From: Epiperipatus broadwayi
Lineage: Eukaryota; Onychophora; Udeonychophora; Euonychophora; Peripatidae
DNA length: 64,000 nucleotides
NCBI GenBank assembly: GCA_028023455.1
Contig: JAQFVV010006471.1
Location: forward strand, 932,001 to 996,000
Direction of reading: 5' to 3'
A model generated the notes under the pieces. That model had not been told where the DNA came from. It did not search any database and saw only the letters and a list, made by a program, of their open reading frames with translations. Position numbers and translations under genes: made by a program. This document shows positions 60,369 through 64,000 of this stretch, in pieces (within the stretch, counting starts at the first letter, position 1; every line of letters begins with the position of its first letter).

Positions 60369-60785
60369 TTCCAGCTTCCTTCAGATATCCACTCCATCTC
60401 ATACCACCAACATATGTGACCACATACATGTCAACAAGATATATAATCACCAATATACATATTTTGTTCTGAACCAGGACTTATCAGTTGGTCCAGATCA
60501 TCTCCCACACATACATATATAAAATCAGTGCTTTTTTTATATTAAGATAGCAAATCTTTCAACTTTAATCTTCACTTTCCAACTCTTCATATAAATCAAG
60601 CACTCTTTATATATGTGTGGTGGGGGGTGGGGATGATAATCTGAACCAACTGATGAGGCTGGTTTAGCATGAAATACATATATTGGTGATTATTTATTTT
60701 TTTCACATGTGTGTAGTCATGTATAACAGTAATATGAGATATAGTGGATAGCTGAAGGGAGCTTGAAAGTTTGTGTTCAAATTTC
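60369..60785. repeat. Family A full hairpin (copy 4)
   Basis: The left arm (about 60371-60575) and right arm (about 60590-60765) are reverse complements. Paired landmarks are CTTCCTTCAGATATCCACTC with ATAGTGGATAGCTGAAGG, ATCACCAATATACAT with the block holding TATATTGGTGATTA, and CAGTTGGTCCAGATCA with its mirror near 60638. Here both arms include the tail that is single in copy 1, so this copy shows the fullest structure. It ends in TTCAAATTTCTTATAATTA. A GTGGGGGGTGGGGA patch lies near the centre of the right arm (60621). Confidence 0.75.
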
Positions 60786-63700
60786 TTATAATTAAATATA
60801 GTAATATAACATATTTAATTGGGTTTTATGTGTATGCACTTATCCATAAATGTGTTCACCTTTACACATATTACATAAAAATATTAGTTTTAAGCAGCTA
60901 TATTTTTACTTTTTATTTTCTTTAAATATATCAATACAGTATTACCGACAGAGATCACATGATAATGTTAAAACAATAATAATTATTATTGAAAAATTAG
61001 AAGAATCAGGAATATTGTATGTTAGGAAAAAAGTTGGAAGGAATGCTAAGAGTTTACTTCTCATTTTTTAAAATCAATTTATTATTTATTTTAGTAAGTT
61101 CATTCACTTTAAAAACCATCTCAAAACAATAATTATTTTGTGGAAAATCAAATATGATAACAAATTATACAATATTTATGTTTTATTACCATATGTTTTT
61201 TGTTTTTTTTTATAGAAAAGAAAAATAAATTGTTAAATAAAGTCCTTCTTTTAAAAAATGCTAATACAATAATATCATAAAATATAATATAAAACTTTTT
61301 AAAATTATTATTTTAAATTTGAATGTCAATGCAAATGTTATAAAATTATTCCAAAAAATTTCAAAAAATTTAAATATGTTAAATAAACTGGCAGCCATCA
61401 AAATATAGTCTATAGTGGCTATTGTTTTTTTTTATTAAAAAAAAAGTATTTTTATAAAAATATAAATGTACGTTATTAAAATAAATAAACATCATTTCTA
61501 AATAAATGACTTTTATTTATGGAATATTTGTTTAATAAAAAAAAAATTATTGTACAGTAAATTTTTAAAAAAGTTTATATGAACAATCATCTAACCTTTG
61601 TTTAAAATGTCTGCCTAGAAAGAAATGAAACACAAATAAGCTTTTGATCTCTTATTTTAAAATGAAAATGTATTAAAATAAAGGAATAAAAAAATTTTCA
61701 CTGTATTTAAAAATTATGTTAAATGTGTTTCAGAATAGAAATATTTAATATTTATATAATATTAGCTAGTAGTAATGGAGTATTACGTAATCAGAAAAGT
61801 CATCATTGGTAGAATCATTATTGAAACTGAAACTGAAAATAATAAGCCATAGTTATTAACTTTATAAAATATAGTTTATAAGTTTAATTAGTTTATAAAA
61901 TATTGTTTGGATTTTTATGTGATCAAAATATGTAATTTTTAGATTTTGTATGTTTATTTTGTACATATACTGATGCAAAAATGTCTGCCAGTTATAATTA
62001 TATTAGTGTTAGGGGAAGTGGTTATTATTAAATTTAGAATATTAAATACTATTAACAGAATTAGACAAAGTAAGGACTAAATCACATATATATTTGTGCT
62101 TTTATTAGTATTGATAAGATATATAAGCACTTTTACATGTGTTTGATTAATTGAAAGGTTATTTTAAAATGAATACCCCAAACATTTAAACATTTGTATT
62201 GATAATGATTAATACAAACATCACATGATAAAAATATTTTATAAAAAGATAGTTTCTTCAGATTATTATGTATATGAATTATACTTTTCATGATAAAGGG
62301 TTAAGATAAAGTTAATATTTCATGAAAGTAATCTGTTAATGTAAAAGTGATAACCAAGTAATAAAAAAAATTTACAAATATGATATTTTCATTTATTAAT
62401 ATTTTAAGAAAAAATTTAATTCACATAATATTTCCTTTTGTAATTAATTTGGAAGATGTGAAATTACCATATGATGGGCAGTAACAAGAATTATTGTCTT
62501 CATGCTTCCCTTCAAATTTACTTAATAGTAATCCTTTATTATCAATATTGATTTATAATATACAATTTGTAGCTGGATTTTGGTTTCATAATATGGCCTT
62601 CATTATGATCTTAACATATAAAATTATAAAAAAAAGATTTCATATCCCTAATTTCTTGTCATAAAAAGATGTTAAATAATTTAATTTATTCATCTATTAA
62701 ATCTTTTCTATCTTGTGATATTTGAAGAAATATAAAATTTTTGAATGATATTTTTTTTTCTTGATGTTTTGAAGCAAATATAAGCCATAAATATTATTAT
62801 TTAATAAACCAATCTCAAAGAGTAACTAATATTTTGACTTAATCCAAGTGAATAAAAATTTAACCATATGCATGGTTTCTATTATGTATGCATTGCCTAG
62901 AATATTATACTATATTCTATTATTTACTCGAATGTTCACAATCATCTACAATATTATTAAAAAAAAAAAAAAACATGGTAATATATAAAAATCATTAGTA
63001 AAAAGAATATGGATGCCAAATAAATTATGGAAATAATTTACTTGTGTATTTTTATTTAAGGATTAAATATAAACAATGCTTCTATATTTTGAAGTTAAAA
63101 GTAAATTAAAGTTGATCCACAGGATTAAATTATATAATTATAATATAAAATTTAACAGATACAGTCAATATGTGTTTGTTCAACTAAATTCTATTTAATT
63201 TCAGTTAAATTATATTTTTAATTAATAAAATATTTTTCTATTATTAATTGTCTTGTGAAACTTTCTTTTCTCAGAGTGAATGTGTAAAATCTTATTGTGC
63301 GAGTCTCTGCTTATTTAATAATACTCTATAAAAGAAGATTTCCTTAAGAAATAACAGATTTTTAAGTCTGAAGATGTAAAGAAACACCAGTATAATAAAT
63401 AATTTTGTTTAATTTCATGTTATAATTGATTTTGATACTATTTTCAATGAGTAAGAGATATTGAAGTAACTCAAGAATGGAATCTACCTAATTTGGAGAA
63501 TTTAATCTTTACCTAGTAGTATCCAGTGTGACACATTTAAGATTCATTTGTTATTTATTGCAATTGCATGCCCAAAATTCTCATTTAATGTTCAAACAAT
63601 TAGACATCTATTTATATAACAAATAATAATAAGATAATCTGAAATGGCTTGAATTAAAAAAACAATATTCATTTGCTTCAAATTTCATTTCTTCTTCTAC

Positions 63701-64000
63701 CTTCTTACATTAAGCAGCCAAATTATTAATATTATATGTTCATGATAAGAATATAAAGATTCTGATAAAACTAACAATTCATTACTGATGCTTAAAATAT
63801 TAAATAGTTATAGTGCAAGTGATTTTAGAAATTTATTATATATAACTTGTATTATGTACAAAAGGATAAAATAGTCTGAAGAATGAATTAAACTATTTGT
63901 ATAAGTTTAAAAATGATTTTGTTCAATTTCATAGACTGGAGTAAGTCAACACAGTTATTGTCTAATATCTTATACATTTTAAAAATATATAAATCTTCTA
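60786..64000. other. AT-rich stretch, no supported gene
   Basis: Nothing recognised. The short frame at 60850-61071 is low-complexity and lacks a family signature. Confidence 0.5.

Overview
This window is strongly AT-rich metazoan nuclear DNA, made of decayed and recent transposable elements, foldback repeats and microsatellites. I find no host protein-coding gene, rRNA or intact tRNA gene that I can defend. An invertebrate is most likely, and a lophotrochozoan, perhaps a cephalopod, fits best. The clues are TTAGGG-type telomere-like repeats (not the arthropod TTAGG or nematode TTAGGC types), abundant (TA)n and (ATT)n arrays, RTE-like and Tx1/L1-like LINE remains, a tRNA-derived SINE head, and an ATCATCATC...AACGTT block that recalls a common cephalopod repeat. 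The taxon is an inference; nothing in the window settles it.

Layout. 1-0.5 kb: a hairpin repeat (family A; other copies at 18.8, 27.2 and 60.4-60.8 kb). 2.1-6.0 kb: a giant foldback with two long inverted arms. 6.25-6.64 kb: a complete non-autonomous hAT element with a perfect 8-bp target duplication. 11.2-11.9 kb: two neighbouring long palindromes. 15.4-16.65 kb: a possible solo LTR. 16.66-17.81 kb: a composite inverted array of family B, related to the 11.3-kb palindrome. 24.3-25.66 kb: an inverted-repeat-bounded element carrying a telomere-like tract. 26.9 kb: (ATT)n. 30.98-31.28 kb: a MITE. 32.8-35.3 kb: a broken RTE-like LINE (endonuclease plus reverse transcriptase) ending in a TGA/TA tail. 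36.1-43.8 kb: an LTR retrotransposon with LTRs of about 2.14 kb, a tRNA-Lys-type primer-binding site, a polypurine tract, a gag-like coiled-coil region and integrase-tail remnants, but no recognisable protease, reverse transcriptase or RNase H. 44.3-45.0 kb: a minus-strand Gypsy pol relic. 46.0-47.3 kb: a 5'-truncated LINE with an open 404-codon C-terminal frame. 49.6-49.8 kb: another small inverted-repeat element. 51.8-52.0 kb: a minus-strand tRNA-derived SINE. The rest is featureless AT-rich intergenic or intronic sequence.

The most notable locus is the LTR element at 36.1-43.8 kb. Its two LTRs differ at only a dozen or so places by eye, so it inserted recently, yet its coding capacity is largely gone. 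It therefore looks like a non-autonomous element moved in trans by a relative. Around its LTR/primer-site junction lie five degenerate copies of the same LTR-end plus primer-site motif, two of them inside the LTR, which I cannot explain from standard LTR biology. All coordinates and identities come from reading the sequence; no alignment or database search was run.
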